In this document: in pieces, positions 1 to 7,302 of the stretch | How positions within the stretch are numbered: the stretch's first letter is position 1 | Layout: every line of letters starts with the position of its first letter | From: Croceibacterium_A sp035555595 | GTDB taxonomy: Bacteria > Pseudomonadota > Alphaproteobacteria > Sphingomonadales > Sphingomonadaceae | NCBI GenBank assembly: GCA_035555595.1 | Contig: DATMGK010000094.1 | Location: forward strand, 1-64,000 | Length of the DNA: 64,000 nt | Direction of reading: 5' to 3' | Made by a program: the position numbers and the translations under genes | Notes under the pieces: model-generated | What the model saw: only the letters and a program-made list of their open reading frames with translations | Told to the model about the DNA's origin: nothing | The model's database searches: none

Positions 1-191
1 ATCACGATGCGGCGCGGTTTACCGTCACGATCCGGGGCGAGGGTCATCACCGCGAGATCCGCCGGATCGATAGCGCGCCATTCACCCGCGGATGCGGCGG
101 CGATTACGGAATCCGGCGTGGGCGGCTGTGCATCCTGCGCGAAAAGCGGGGCGGAAGCGGCGAGCAGGGCGAGCGCGAGAACGGTCCTCAT
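1..191 (-). CDS. Peptidylprolyl isomerase, cyclophilin type (5' part only)
   Basis: Only the first 63 codons are inside the window; the gene runs off the left edge. The start ATG (189-191 on the plus strand) opens a clear Sec signal peptide (MRTVLALALLAASAPLFAQ). The mature start, with WRAIDPADLAVM and then DRDGKPRRIVI, matches the N-terminal segment that precedes the cyclophilin fold in sphingomonad periplasmic peptidylprolyl isomerases. It begins 16 bp after the stop of the metallopeptidase gene, so the two are probably co-transcribed. The product would catalyse proline cis-trans isomerisation during folding of exported proteins. The catalytic part is not visible, so the call rests on the N-terminus alone. 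Confidence 0.6.
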   Translation of the reverse strand, partial: MRTVLALALLAASAPLFAQDAQPPTPDSVIAAASAGEWRAIDPADLAVMTLAPDRDGKPRRIV

Positions 192-207
192 GCCCGGCAA
201 CCTGCCG

Positions 208-612
208 CTATTCCGCCTGATCCTCAAGCCAGTGCATCGTATCATCCGACAGGCCGAAATGATGGCCCACCTCGTGAACCAGCACGTGCGAAACAAGGTC
301 TTCCAGCGTCACATCCCCGCGCCCGATCCATTCATCGAGGATGGGCTGGCGGAACAGCCGGATGCGATCAGGCATCGTGCCGGAATGGCTGACGCTTTTC
401 TCATAGAGCGGCAGACCCTCATAGACGCCGCTCAGTTCAAACGGGTCCTCGATCCCCATTTCCGCGAGCAGGGCAGGGTCCGCAAATTCCTCTACCTGCA
501 ACACCACATCGCCCAGATGCGCGGCGAATTGCGCCGGCAGAAGGGCCATCGCGGCGCGGGCAAGCGCCTCGATCTCGTCAGCGGAAGGGGCCAGGCCAAA
601 GGATCGTTCCAC
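208..612 (-). CDS. Zincin-like metallopeptidase family protein
   Basis: A 134-residue cytoplasmic protein of the small zincin-like family (DUF1025 type). The zinc-binding helix HEVGHHFGLSD lies at residues 113-123 near the C-terminus: H113 and H117 are metal ligands, E114 is the general base, and D123 is the likely third ligand. The length and the C-terminal position of the motif are normal for the family, whose substrates are unknown. There is no signal peptide or membrane segment. The cyclophilin gene follows after 16 bp on the same strand. Confidence 0.85.
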   Translation of the reverse strand: MERSFGLAPSADEIEALARAAMALLPAQFAAHLGDVVLQVEEFADPALLAEMGIEDPFELSGVYEGLPLYEKSVSHSGTMPDRIRLFRQPILDEWIGRGDVTLEDLVSHVLVHEVGHHFGLSDDTMHWLEDQAE

Positions 613-695
613 ACTTTACCCGTTACGCCGTGCGGGAGGGCGCTTGCAAGGCCGCCCGCCCCCCGCTAGGTGCGCCCCCTTGCCAGCAGGCATGC

Positions 696-786
696 GGAGC
701 GGTGGCCGAGTGGTCGAAGGCGCACGCCTGGAAAGTGTGTATACGGCAAAACCGTATCGAGGGTTCGAATCCCTCCCGCTCCGCCA
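696..786 (+). tRNA. tRNA-Ser (anticodon GGA)
   Basis: A complete class II tRNA of 91 nt. The acceptor stem pairs GGAGCGG (696-702) with CCGCTCC (776-782), followed by discriminator G783 and an encoded CCA (784-786). The anticodon loop CTGGAAA gives anticodon GGA. A long variable arm with a GTATACGGCAAAACCGTAT hairpin precedes the GGTTCGAAT T-loop. Accessory, IS-rich sequence begins right after it, as at many genomic-island junctions, but no second copy of its 3' end was found. Confidence 0.97.
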
Positions 787-885
787 TTGGGCATTTCAAT
801 TTGAAAACAGTGCCTTAGTCTCGAATTTCGAGGTGCGAATTCGCGCGTTTCCGGGGCTTCTCGGTTTTTATTGTGGGTATTGCGC

Positions 886-1086
886 ATGAAGTTATTACGC
901 AGTTGGACATTTGTTAAGGTTTGCGCACTCTTTGCTGCAATCAGCTCAGGGTTGGCGATTGATGTTCCATCTAAAGTCGCCGCTGAACCCAATTTGCTTG
1001 CAGTTGCTGGAGTTCCACTGGTCATTGCGGCCCTTGTTTGGCTTGCGTTTGCAATCCTGCGCTACTGGCTGCTCCAGCAAGACTAA
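886..1086 (+). CDS. Small hypothetical membrane protein
   Basis: A 66-residue protein starting at ATG 886 (MKLLRSWTFVKVCALF). Two hydrophobic helices at about residues 8-26 and 41-62 suggest a two-pass inner-membrane protein. No family is recognised. It lies alone between tRNA-Ser and the first IS6 remnant, whose end begins 10 bp after the stop codon. It could be a passenger of the mobile region or a fragment. Confidence 0.4.
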   Translation: MKLLRSWTFVKVCALFAAISSGLAIDVPSKVAAEPNLLAVAGVPLVIAALVWLAFAILRYWLLQQD

Positions 1087-1096
1087 CTACAAGGGA

Positions 1097-1557
1097 GGGC
1101 ATTGTCAGGTTAACGGACGGCGGTCGAGATGCAACCCACAAGGCGGCCGCTTTGGCCTTCATGAAGAAGGCGCTGAAGCGGCATAGGAAACCTGAGAAGA
1201 TCGTCACCGACGGGTTGCGCTCATATCCCACTGCAATGACCGGACTGGGCAATCTCGAGCGGCGCGAGATGGGGCAGTGGCTGAACAACCGAGCCGAGAA
1301 CTCACACCTGCCGTTCCGACGACGAGAGCGGGCAATGCTCCGTTTTCGACAAATGAAATCGCTACAGAAATTCGCTTCCGTTCACGCCAACATCCACAAT
1401 CACTTCACCCAAGAACGCCATCTCGTCGATCGTCAGACTGACAAGGATCGCCGCTCGGCTGCACTGGCCGAGTGGCAGAATCTCGCCGCCTGAGGTGCGT
1501 GCTACGTGGCGCCAGCTGCGCGAAGTGGAGACGAGTTGTCATCCGACTGACAGCGCC
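1097..1557 (+). mobile_element. IS6-family element remnant, 3' half
   Basis: The left edge is GGGCATTGTCAGGTTAAC (1097-1114), resembling one terminal repeat of the local IS6 elements. The right edge, GACTGACAGCGCC ending at 1557, corresponds to the opposite terminal repeat. Between them lies only the C-terminal part of a transposase, so the N-terminal half is missing. The 45 bp after the transposase stop match those of the copy at 4289-5120 almost base for base. No flanking direct repeat was found. Confidence 0.75.
1130..1493 (+). pseudogene. IS6-family transposase, C-terminal fragment
   Basis: About 115 residues of an IS6-type DDE transposase: the second catalytic aspartate in KIVTDGLRSYP, the glutamate in NNRAENSHLPFRRRER, and the family C-terminus ending RHLVDRQ...WQNLAA. 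The N-terminal HTH and the first aspartate (HLDE) are absent. It is nearly identical to the same region of the copy at 4342-5056 and cannot encode a working enzyme. Confidence 0.8.
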
Positions 1558-1572
1558 CTCGCGAGCGTCCGT

Positions 1573-2247
1573 TCATCGGTCGAGCACAGCCCGGACAAGA
1601 GGGGTCGGGTCGGCCGCAGGATTTCGCCAGTCAGCGCGGCCGGGATGCGTAACCGTGACGACTGCTCGACCATCCGGTGCGACATGCGCTTCGCTTGCCC
1701 ACCCCCGTGCGTTTCTTTCTCGGAAGCGGTCGATGATCTCATCCGCACCAAGCTGCTCGCGGACCCACCTACCGGCGGTGGAACCGAGGCACAGGATCGT
1801 CCGAACTCCAATTTCGCGAATGACGGCATCATGCACGGACCAGCACCGGGGCAGTAAAGCGGCCTTCTCTTCGGCAAGCTGCGCTTCCGTCGATGATCGG
1901 ACGAACACGACGTTACTGGCAGGAACTATGCGGAGGTCGCGGCCAAGAACATCGAACATGTGTCGCATCCGGGGTTGCATGCCGTGAGTTCCGGGCAACT
2001 TGTTCTGCCAGGATTCGTCGACGTAGGCAGACCATCGCGCCGGAAGGGATCGCCACGCGTCGATCTGGCGGCCGACCGTCTGACCCGCCTGCGCGCGCGG
2101 GCAACCGCCGGGATTTAGCCCCAGGACATACAGATCGCTGGGTGCCGAAAATGCGGCCCTACCTGTGTAGAATAGGGATCCCGATCGCGCAGTGATGTCA
2201 GTCGGCAGCTCATTGATTGCATTGGTGATATCCACGAGAATCTCCAT
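1573..2247 (-). CDS. Uracil-DNA-glycosylase-superfamily protein
   Basis: A 224-residue protein from ATG 2247; a TTG 25 codons upstream is possible but less likely. Near the N-terminus, LYVLGLNPGG resembles the GxNPG catalytic-loop motif of the UDG superfamily. Near the C-terminus, VTVTHPGRADW resembles the DNA-intercalating HP(G/S) loop. A base-excision or nucleobase-recognition role is inferred; family members of this type are often annotated only as UDG-like. It lies alone in the IS-rich region, its stop 15 bp from an IS6 end, so the extreme C-terminus may be altered. Confidence 0.55.
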   Translation of the reverse strand: MEILVDITNAINELPTDITARSGSLFYTGRAAFSAPSDLYVLGLNPGGCPRAQAGQTVGRQIDAWRSLPARWSAYVDESWQNKLPGTHGMQPRMRHMFDVLGRDLRIVPASNVVFVRSSTEAQLAEEKAALLPRCWSVHDAVIREIGVRTILCLGSTAGRWVREQLGADEIIDRFRERNARGWASEAHVAPDGRAVVTVTHPGRADWRNPAADPTPLVRAVLDR

Positions 2248-2404
2248 CAGGTGCGGCGTGCAACAGGCGTCCGCCGAGAGATAAAGCCAGGACAACGCGA
2301 GAATGCGCTCCGCCGGAATCAATTCAGGCGGCTGCGGGCGCGGCCAGGTGAATGATTGATCCTGGCTCTCCTTCGATTACAGGAAGCGTAAGTGCAGGCC
2401 GCCC

Positions 2405-2674
2405 CTAGGGAGGCAGGCGCGGCAGAAGCGCTTCGCGATAGGCATCTAAGAGGTTCCCCTGATATCGCAGGCCGCTGTTCGCAAGCTCTGCGGCCCGGTT
2501 CGAAAGCAGCCGATTCAGACGCTGTGCCTCATCGGCATATCGCATGTTGAGCAGAATGGCGGCCGCGAGCGATCCTGATCGCGCGGGCACGGCGTAGCCG
2601 GTGGGAACTTCGATTGTCGGGTAGAAGGTCGCATCTCCACCGAAGATGAACTTTGCAAGCGCAGCACTCTCAAT
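2405..2674 (-). pseudogene. Downstream half of an ORF split by an in-frame TGA
   Basis: Immediately after the TGA at 2675-2677 the same frame stays open for 89 codons (IESAALAKFIFGGDATFYP ... LLPRLPP). It has no good ATG: the first usable start, a GTG, lies 28 codons in. The KFIFGGDATF stretch faintly resembles a beta-strand motif of some phage and plasmid hypothetical proteins. Either the gene at 2675 originally continued here and was cut by a nonsense mutation, or this is a separate gene with a rare start. Function unknown. Confidence 0.4.
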
Positions 2675-3166
2675 TCAGCCGGTTGCATGTCCCTCGTCGA
2701 GATCGACGGTATTAGGAAACGGGATGTTGAAATCCGGGTGGCCTTCGATCAACCCGAACACCCGTCTTGATGGTTGGTTGTCCGGTGTGCTTGGCTGAAA
2801 GAAGTCGGGCAGCTCGATAGAGTAGAGCATATCGTCGAGCGATAGAGCAAGGTACTGACCTGAGAACGCCTCGTAGTCGCCCTTGCCTGTCGCCGCCGCG
2901 CTTGGCTCGTCGGGAAGGCGCATCAGTCGCTTCCGCTTGGGCCAGTGCGTCTCCCGATCGGTTTCCTTGAACATCAGGCGCGCCGCCTTGAGCGGAAAAG
3001 CCATGTCGATGCGGGCGGCAAGTTTGCCCAAGTTGCGCGCCAATGTAGGCCGGTCGCTGAGCGCGAGCTTTCCCGCCTCGGCGAATTTCTTAGAAAGTGG
3101 GTCAGTTGGCGCTTGCACTGAGGTGGGCTTTCCAAAAAGAGACCGTGAGTCGATCGCATTAGGCAT
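2675..3166 (-). CDS. Hypothetical protein, second gene of a small operon
   Basis: A 163-residue soluble protein starting at ATG 3166, nine bases after the stop of the DUF4258-like gene and so probably co-transcribed with it. It is rich in charged residues, has no signal peptide or membrane helix, and no motif is recognised. Its stop is a single TGA after which the same frame continues for 89 codons, so it may be a truncated form of a protein of about 253 residues. Confidence 0.5.
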   Translation of the reverse strand: MPNAIDSRSLFGKPTSVQAPTDPLSKKFAEAGKLALSDRPTLARNLGKLAARIDMAFPLKAARLMFKETDRETHWPKRKRLMRLPDEPSAAATGKGDYEAFSGQYLALSLDDMLYSIELPDFFQPSTPDNQPSRRVFGLIEGHPDFNIPFPNTVDLDEGHATG

Positions 3167-3175
3167 GATGGAACC

Positions 3176-3442
3176 TCAATACCGATAGGCCGCGGTTACG
3201 ACATTCCCGCCCGAGACGATGGCATAGGTATTCCGATACGTTTCGAACGCCTTGGTACTCGGTCCGAAATAAGCGCTTACTTTTCGCCAAGACCTCTTTG
3301 TAAAGTAGTATCTTTCGGTACCGGCCCCGGCTGGACGAACATCGCCAAAATTGAGCAGGCAATCGATAACTGCAGACGGGATTGATCTCTGCTGTTGCCG
3401 CTTTTGAGCGTGGGCGGAAATCGCATCGTCTATTCTGGACAT
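3176..3442 (-). CDS. Small DUF4258-like protein
   Basis: An 88-residue basic protein. AHAQKRQQQRSIPSAVIDCLLNFG followed by a beta-rich end (TYAIVSGGNVVTAAYRY) resembles DUF4258-type proteins, a small fold related to RelE/BrnT-like toxins; this assignment is by pattern only. The start at ATG 3442 is supported by AAGGAG eight bases upstream. It heads an operon with the hypothetical gene at 2675-3166. Two 12-bp direct repeats 22 bp apart lie upstream and may be an operator. A toxin-antitoxin role is possible but unproven. Confidence 0.5.
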   Translation of the reverse strand: MSRIDDAISAHAQKRQQQRSIPSAVIDCLLNFGDVRPAGAGTERYYFTKRSWRKVSAYFGPSTKAFETYRNTYAIVSGGNVVTAAYRY

Positions 3443-3496
3443 CTCACATCTCCTTCGATGCTAGGATCATCGAACAATCTGCGCTTTGTGTCATGA

Positions 3497-3550
3497 CCAA
3501 TTTGGCAAATTTTTGGCTTTAAAAATTACAATTTTTGGCTTCAAAATTGG
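3497..3550. promoter_or_regulatory. Spaced direct repeats upstream of the 3442 operon
   Basis: AATTTTTGGCTT occurs at 3508-3519 and again at 3530-3541, a 22-bp period (two helical turns on one DNA face). The pair is enclosed by CCAATTT (3497-3503) and its inverse AAATTGG (3544-3550). The stretch is far more AT-rich than its surroundings and lies 55 bp upstream of the first gene, a plausible operator/promoter for the minus-strand operon. Confidence 0.45.
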
Positions 3551-3588
3551 ACGAATATGAAGCGAGATGAAGCGTTCAGGAGCCTGCC

Positions 3589-3918
3589 GGTGTTGTCAGG
3601 TTAATGCGCACGATCATCTCGTCGAGATGCCAGACAGAATCCGGGCGTGAACGTCGCCGACGGATGTTCGCTGCGATTGCCGGCCCGAACTTGTTGGCCC
3701 AGCAGCGGACCGTCTCGTAGGTGGTGTCGATGCCGCGTTCCGCGAGCATTTCCTCCACGTCACGCAGGCTGGTGGCGAACCGGAAATAGAGCCACACCGC
3801 GAGCCGGATCGTGTCTGGCGGAAACCTGTGGCGCTTGAACGAAAGGGGCTTCATGATCGTCTCCATAGCCGTCGGATCGGCGGCATTGGAGACAAGTTAG
3901 CGTTAGACTGACAGGACC
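3589..3918 (-). mobile_element. Internally deleted IS6-family mini-element (330 bp)
   Basis: Both ends are present: GGTGTTGTCAGGTTAA at 3589-3604, and on the other side GTTAGACTGACAGGACC ending at 3918. Inside, transposase coding runs from the ATG at 3854 to just after HLDEMIVRIN and then passes directly into the opposite terminal repeat. The middle and C-terminal two thirds of the transposase are therefore precisely gone, leaving a MITE-like derivative. No 8-bp target duplication is seen (AGCCTGCC versus TTGAGAAT). Confidence 0.75.
3605..3854 (-). pseudogene. IS6-family transposase, N-terminal fragment
   Basis: About 80 residues (MKPLSFKRHRFPPDTIRLAV ... WHLDEMIVRI) hold the N-terminal helix-turn-helix region and the first catalytic aspartate of an IS6 DDE transposase. 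Coding is replaced at the 3' side by the element's terminal repeat, which supplies a false tail (NLTTPAGS) and a stop. Cannot be active. Confidence 0.8.
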
Positions 3919-3936
3919 TTGAGAATTGAGGACGCC

Positions 3937-4278
3937 ATGACGGAAGCCTTCTCGTCATACGGTCGATCAGTGTCCGTAATATTTGCCTGCGCCTTTGCGG
4001 TATTCTTTGCTCAGGAAGCCCAGTCTCAGATGGTGCTCGGCGCAGGAATATTGATCAGCGGAACAGCCGCGATAGCCCTATGGCTTCGCCTAAAAGGTAC
4101 TCAATACCGGTTTCTCGTCGGAGTAGCAGCCGTTGTGGCAATCACCTTCCTAGCCTTCCTTGTGAACGATGCTTATCCGGGCAGCAGTCTGACGAATGTT
4201 GCGGGGTTCATTCTGTTTGCATCTCTGGCGTTCTTCGCGCTTTATGCCTTCCTTAAGGCGCCCGACGAGCAATCGTAG
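3937..4278 (+). CDS. Hypothetical four-helix membrane protein
   Basis: A 113-residue protein starting at ATG 3937 (MTEAFSSYGRSVSV), with four hydrophobic segments (about residues 10-27, 33-52, 60-80 and 88-107) and a short acidic tail. No family is recognised. It is bracketed by a perfect 9-bp inverted repeat, GACAGGACC (3910-3918) and GGTCCTGTC (4280-4288), each being an end of an IS6-type element. It looks like a passenger gene trapped between two IS ends. Confidence 0.45.
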   Translation: MTEAFSSYGRSVSVIFACAFAVFFAQEAQSQMVLGAGILISGTAAIALWLRLKGTQYRFLVGVAAVVAITFLAFLVNDAYPGSSLTNVAGFILFASLAFFALYAFLKAPDEQS

Positions 4279-4288
4279 TGGTCCTGTC

Positions 4289-5120
4289 GGTTCTGTCAGA
4301 GCAACGTGGCAGTTGAGTTCAGAGGCTGCTAACGGCGGAGGATGGGCCGTAAGTCCAGAGCGCTACCGCCAAGCCCATTTCGTCGTTTCGACTCCTCGCC
4401 TGAGATCATCCGCCTGGCGGCTACATTCGCTTTCCGCTGAGTCTGCGGAACGTCGAGGATCTGCTATTCGAGCGCGGCATTGATATTTGCCACGAGACGG
4501 TACCGTTCTGGTGGACCGGTTCGGCCCGATGTTCGCAGCCGACATCTGCCGCCAACGGGTTAGTCGGATGCGCGGATTCCGGCATTGGCGATGGCACCTC
4601 AATGAGATGTACGTCAAACTGAACGGCCAGATGGTGTACCTGTGGCGCGCGGTTGATCACGAGGGTGAGGTTCTCGAGAGCTTCGTTACCCGTAAACGAG
4701 ACAAGGCGGCGGCTTTGGCCCTCATGAAGAAGGCGCTGAAACGTCACGGAAGGCCTGAGAAAATCGTCACCGACGGACTCCGGTCATACCCCGCTGCGAT
4801 AACCGAACTGGGTAATCTCGAGCGACGCGAGATGGGGCAGTGGCTGAACAGCCGAGCTGAAAATTCACACCTGCCGTTCCGACGACGAGAGCGGGCAATG
4901 CTCCGGTATCGACAAATGAAATCGCTTCAGAAATTCGACTCCGTTCACGGCAGCATGCACAATGACTTCACCCAAGAACGCCATCTCGTCGACCGCCAGA
5001 CTTACAACGACCGCCGCTCGGCCGCTGTGGCCGGGTGGCAGAATCTCGCCGCCTGAGGTGCGTGCTACGTGGCGCCAGCTGCGCGAAGTGGAGACGAGTT
5101 CGCGTTAGACTGATAGCACC
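4289..5120 (+). mobile_element. IS6-family element, near full length but decayed
   Basis: 832 bp, the size expected of IS6-family elements. The left end GGTTCTGTCAG (4289) and right end GACTGATAGCACC (ending 5120) are imperfect inverted repeats of the same type as the other local copies. The single transposase is frameshifted. A partial second left end, GGTCCTGTC, sits directly before it (4280-4288). The right end stops 20 bp from the stop codon of the LigF-like gene. No target duplication was seen. Confidence 0.75.
4342..5056 (+). pseudogene. IS6-family transposase (frameshifted)
   Basis: All parts of the family are present in pieces: an N-terminus from ATG 4342 (MGRKSRALPP), the NVEDLLFERGIDICHETV segment in another frame, then a long intact part with the first aspartate equivalent (HLNEMYVK; the aspartate codon is now N), KIVTDGLRSYP and SRAENSHLPFRRRER. 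At least two frame changes lie before about 4510, and one catalytic residue is substituted, so the gene is dead. A TTG at 4487 would open only the C-terminal 189 residues. Confidence 0.8.
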
Positions 5121-5140
5121 ATGGGTTGAGCTGGTCAGTG

Positions 5141-5920
5141 TTAGCCCCAGCGGGCATGCTCTGGTCCGGGCGCGAAGGCCGTCTCCGGCTTCTCCCAATT
5201 CCCTATCTTCAAACTCTTTTGAACCGGAGGCCGCGCTTCGATGCGCGCCATCCATTCGGTCCAGCGCGTCCGGCCCTCGACCAAATCCGCAGCAAGCAGG
5301 GGGAGTGACCGACTGATGGCAAAGGCGTCAATGTCTGCCAGCGAGTAATCCTGGCCGAGCAAATAAGGCCCATCGGCAAGCATCTTCTCGATCCGATCTA
5401 AAGCCAACCCAATCTTGCGGCGAGAGTCCTCAATCATCGCATTGGGATAGTCATTGGCATAAGCGCGTTGCCAGGCATCCCGCACGAAGGACAATTCGAT
5501 CTTGTCCAGCACGCCGGCCGGCATTTTCTTGCCCGCCAGCTGCGGCGCCAGATATTTGCGGCAGCCGAGCGTATTGACACCCGGCATGAACACCTCGTTG
5601 GCGAAGCGCGCCCAGGCGAGCATGCGATTGAACGCGATCGGATCGGTCGGGCGCAGCGCCGGCCCGTCTGCGCAGGCGCTGTCGATATATTCGCTGATGA
5701 AGAAGCTTTCGGTCAGCTGCCTGCCGTTCTGCACGAGCAGCGGACCTTCGCCTTCCTGGTTGAGACTCGTCTCGAGCGAGCGCGGCGGCACACCGTCGCC
5801 ATATTGCTCGAAGGCAAGCACATCGATCGGGCGGAGGATGCAGTCGATCTGCTTCTCTGCGATCACGATCAGCGGCTTGAGCCATGGTCCATTCGGTGCC
5901 CAATGATAGAGTTCAAGCAT
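5141..5920 (-). CDS. Glutathione S-transferase family protein, LigF-like
   Basis: A 259-residue GST. The N-terminal thioredoxin-fold domain opens MLELYHWAPNGPWLKPL and holds the glutathione-site pattern GPLLVQNGRQLTES; an all-helical C-terminal domain carries the N-capping motif YSLADIDAFAIS. Overall layout and length resemble sphingomonad beta-etherases LigF/LigP, which use glutathione to cleave beta-aryl ether bonds of lignin dimers. The ATG at 5920 overlaps the upstream GST stop (ATGCTTGA) behind GGAG, so translation is coupled. The substrate cannot be read from sequence, and the usual NPxGxVP segment is altered here. Confidence 0.7.
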   Translation of the reverse strand: MLELYHWAPNGPWLKPLIVIAEKQIDCILRPIDVLAFEQYGDGVPPRSLETSLNQEGEGPLLVQNGRQLTESFFISEYIDSACADGPALRPTDPIAFNRMLAWARFANEVFMPGVNTLGCRKYLAPQLAGKKMPAGVLDKIELSFVRDAWQRAYANDYPNAMIEDSRRKIGLALDRIEKMLADGPYLLGQDYSLADIDAFAISRSLPLLAADLVEGRTRWTEWMARIEARPPVQKSLKIGNWEKPETAFAPGPEHARWG

Positions 5921-6689
5921 CCGCTCCGCCTTCCCCGTCCAGCAATTCCTTGAAGCGCTGGGCAAAGCGCGCATTCTTGCCCATCGAGAGACCCTTCTGC
6001 ACGCTTGGTCGCCGCGCCGTCCGCCGCAGCCAGCCCATGAAGTTGGGCGTGCGCGTGTCGTTCGCCGCTTCGGGAAACATCACTGGCAGGCCGAACAGCA
6101 TCATGAAGCCGGCCAGGTCAGCGATCGAGAACTGGTTGCCCGCGATCCAGTCATGATCAGCCAGCGCCGTATCGATCTGCGCGATGCCTGACATCAGCCG
6201 CGCGCGGCTCTCGGTCAGTTCCTCCTCCGAGAAGGTGCCGTAGATCGCCTTGCTCCAGGCGACACGCCGCTCCTTGAGCGGAATGCGCTCGATTGCGGCT
6301 TTGAGTTCCTCCTGATCGCGCTCGCGGACCATCGGGCCGACGAAGGTGCTCCAGCCGAGCTGGCTGGTTGCGGGCCCCACATATTGATCGAAGAAGCGGC
6401 ACCACCAGCGCATGCGCCACAGCTCATAAGGATCGGTGGGACGCAGGGCCGGCCCTTCGAATGCCATGTCGATATAGTCGATCATATAGGTGGATTCGAA
6501 GATCAGCGTCCCGTCATGCACCATCGCCGGAATCGTGCCGGCGGGGTTTACCGCGAGATACTCCGGCTTGTGCTGGTCGAAGGCCAGCATGTCGATATAG
6601 TGGCTTTCGAAGTCCACGCCCTTTTCCAGCGCGGCGAGCAAGGGCTTTCCGGCATTGGCGTTGGGTTCCCAGTGATAGATGTCGAGCAT
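5913..6689 (-). CDS. Glutathione S-transferase family protein, LigF-like (first of pair)
   Basis: A 258-residue GST from ATG 6689, preceded by GAGGAAG at good spacing; an in-frame ATG at 6701 overlaps this Shine-Dalgarno and is less likely. NPAGTIPAMVHDGTLIFEST is a textbook glutathione-binding segment with the cis-proline, and NQFSIADLAGFMM is the C-terminal domain cap. It shares GPALRPTDP with its partner, so the two are diverged duplicates. The pair forms a two-gene operon bounded by IS6 remnants at 5120 and 6763. A role in glutathione-dependent ether cleavage or ring-compound breakdown is inferred. Confidence 0.72.
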   Translation of the reverse strand: MLDIYHWEPNANAGKPLLAALEKGVDFESHYIDMLAFDQHKPEYLAVNPAGTIPAMVHDGTLIFESTYMIDYIDMAFEGPALRPTDPYELWRMRWWCRFFDQYVGPATSQLGWSTFVGPMVRERDQEELKAAIERIPLKERRVAWSKAIYGTFSEEELTESRARLMSGIAQIDTALADHDWIAGNQFSIADLAGFMMLFGLPVMFPEAANDTRTPNFMGWLRRTARRPSVQKGLSMGKNARFAQRFKELLDGEGGADA

Positions 6690-6762
6690 CGTCTTCCTCA
6701 TTCGCGCCAATAGGCCACGCCGCGCATTTCGACGCTGTTGCGTGGCTGTACGCCGTCGTTTC

Positions 6763-6970
6763 GACGTTGTCAGGTTAACTGAGGACGATCGAGCAGTTCC
6801 CGGAACGCCAGATCTTATCCTTCGCCGACAGACGCAGCTTTCCATTCGGCCATCGCGAAATCCCCGAAGCGGCGCATGGTGTCTCGGGATATCAGGTGAC
6901 GCTGCATCTTTCGCTGTCTTCGCCGAATCGGCAGATGCAGTTTTCGACCCGGTTTTTGTCTCGCAGAACC
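6763..6970 (-). mobile_element. IS6-family remnant with transposase C-terminus
   Basis: GACGTTGTCAGGTTAAC (6763-6779) is one terminal repeat. Beyond it on the minus strand come HLISRDTMRRF, a frameshifted HLPIRRRQRKMQ and, further out, LRD-NRVEN-like coding, in the order of the C-terminal end of the copy at 10936-11740 with an internal deletion. Only about 200 bp remain. It separates the GST pair from the core genes to the right. Confidence 0.65.
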
Positions 6971-7032
6971 GCGGCCCGGCCTCCCTGCCACGATGGCGTG
7001 ACGCGCCCTATGGCACGTGGTAGCTCCGCGCG

Positions 7033-7302
7033 ATGCAGCTCGACGACCTCCTCTATCGATATTTCGGCACCCGCTCGCTCGACGAGCTCGAGGAAGGCCC
7101 ACGTGTTGCAGGCATCGAGAAGATGCAGGTCGATCTCGGACTATCGCGCGATCGCGGGCAGCGCTTCGCTCTGTGGTCGGTTCTCTACCTGCTCGGCGCC
7201 GCGCCGGATCTTGACGTCGCTTTCCCCCATGAAGACGACCGTGATGCGGCCCGCAACTTCATGGACATGATCGCCCGCGCCGACGACGAGTCCGAAGCCT
7301 GA
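7033..7302 (+). CDS. Conserved hypothetical protein preceding roxA
   Basis: An 89-residue acidic cytoplasmic protein (MQLDDLLYRYFGTRSLDELE). It has no recognised domain, signal peptide or membrane helix. Its stop overlaps the roxA start by one base (TGATG), so translation is coupled, and its small size and tight linkage suggest a conserved partner gene. Function unknown. Confidence 0.65.
   Translation: MQLDDLLYRYFGTRSLDELEEGPRVAGIEKMQVDLGLSRDRGQRFALWSVLYLLGAAPDLDVAFPHEDDRDAARNFMDMIARADDESEA

Noticed and set aside
760..786. tRNA-Ser 3' tail as an attachment site with a second copy downstream
   Set aside because: No repeat of the T-arm/acceptor sequence was found in the window, and no integrase gene is present.
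2675..2677. TGA as a selenocysteine codon
   Set aside because: No selenoprotein family or SECIS-like hairpin was recognised; a nonsense mutation or a true stop is simpler.
4289..5120. Eight-base target duplications around the IS6 copies
   Set aside because: The flanking octamers compared for the copies at 3589, 4289 and 10936 do not match.
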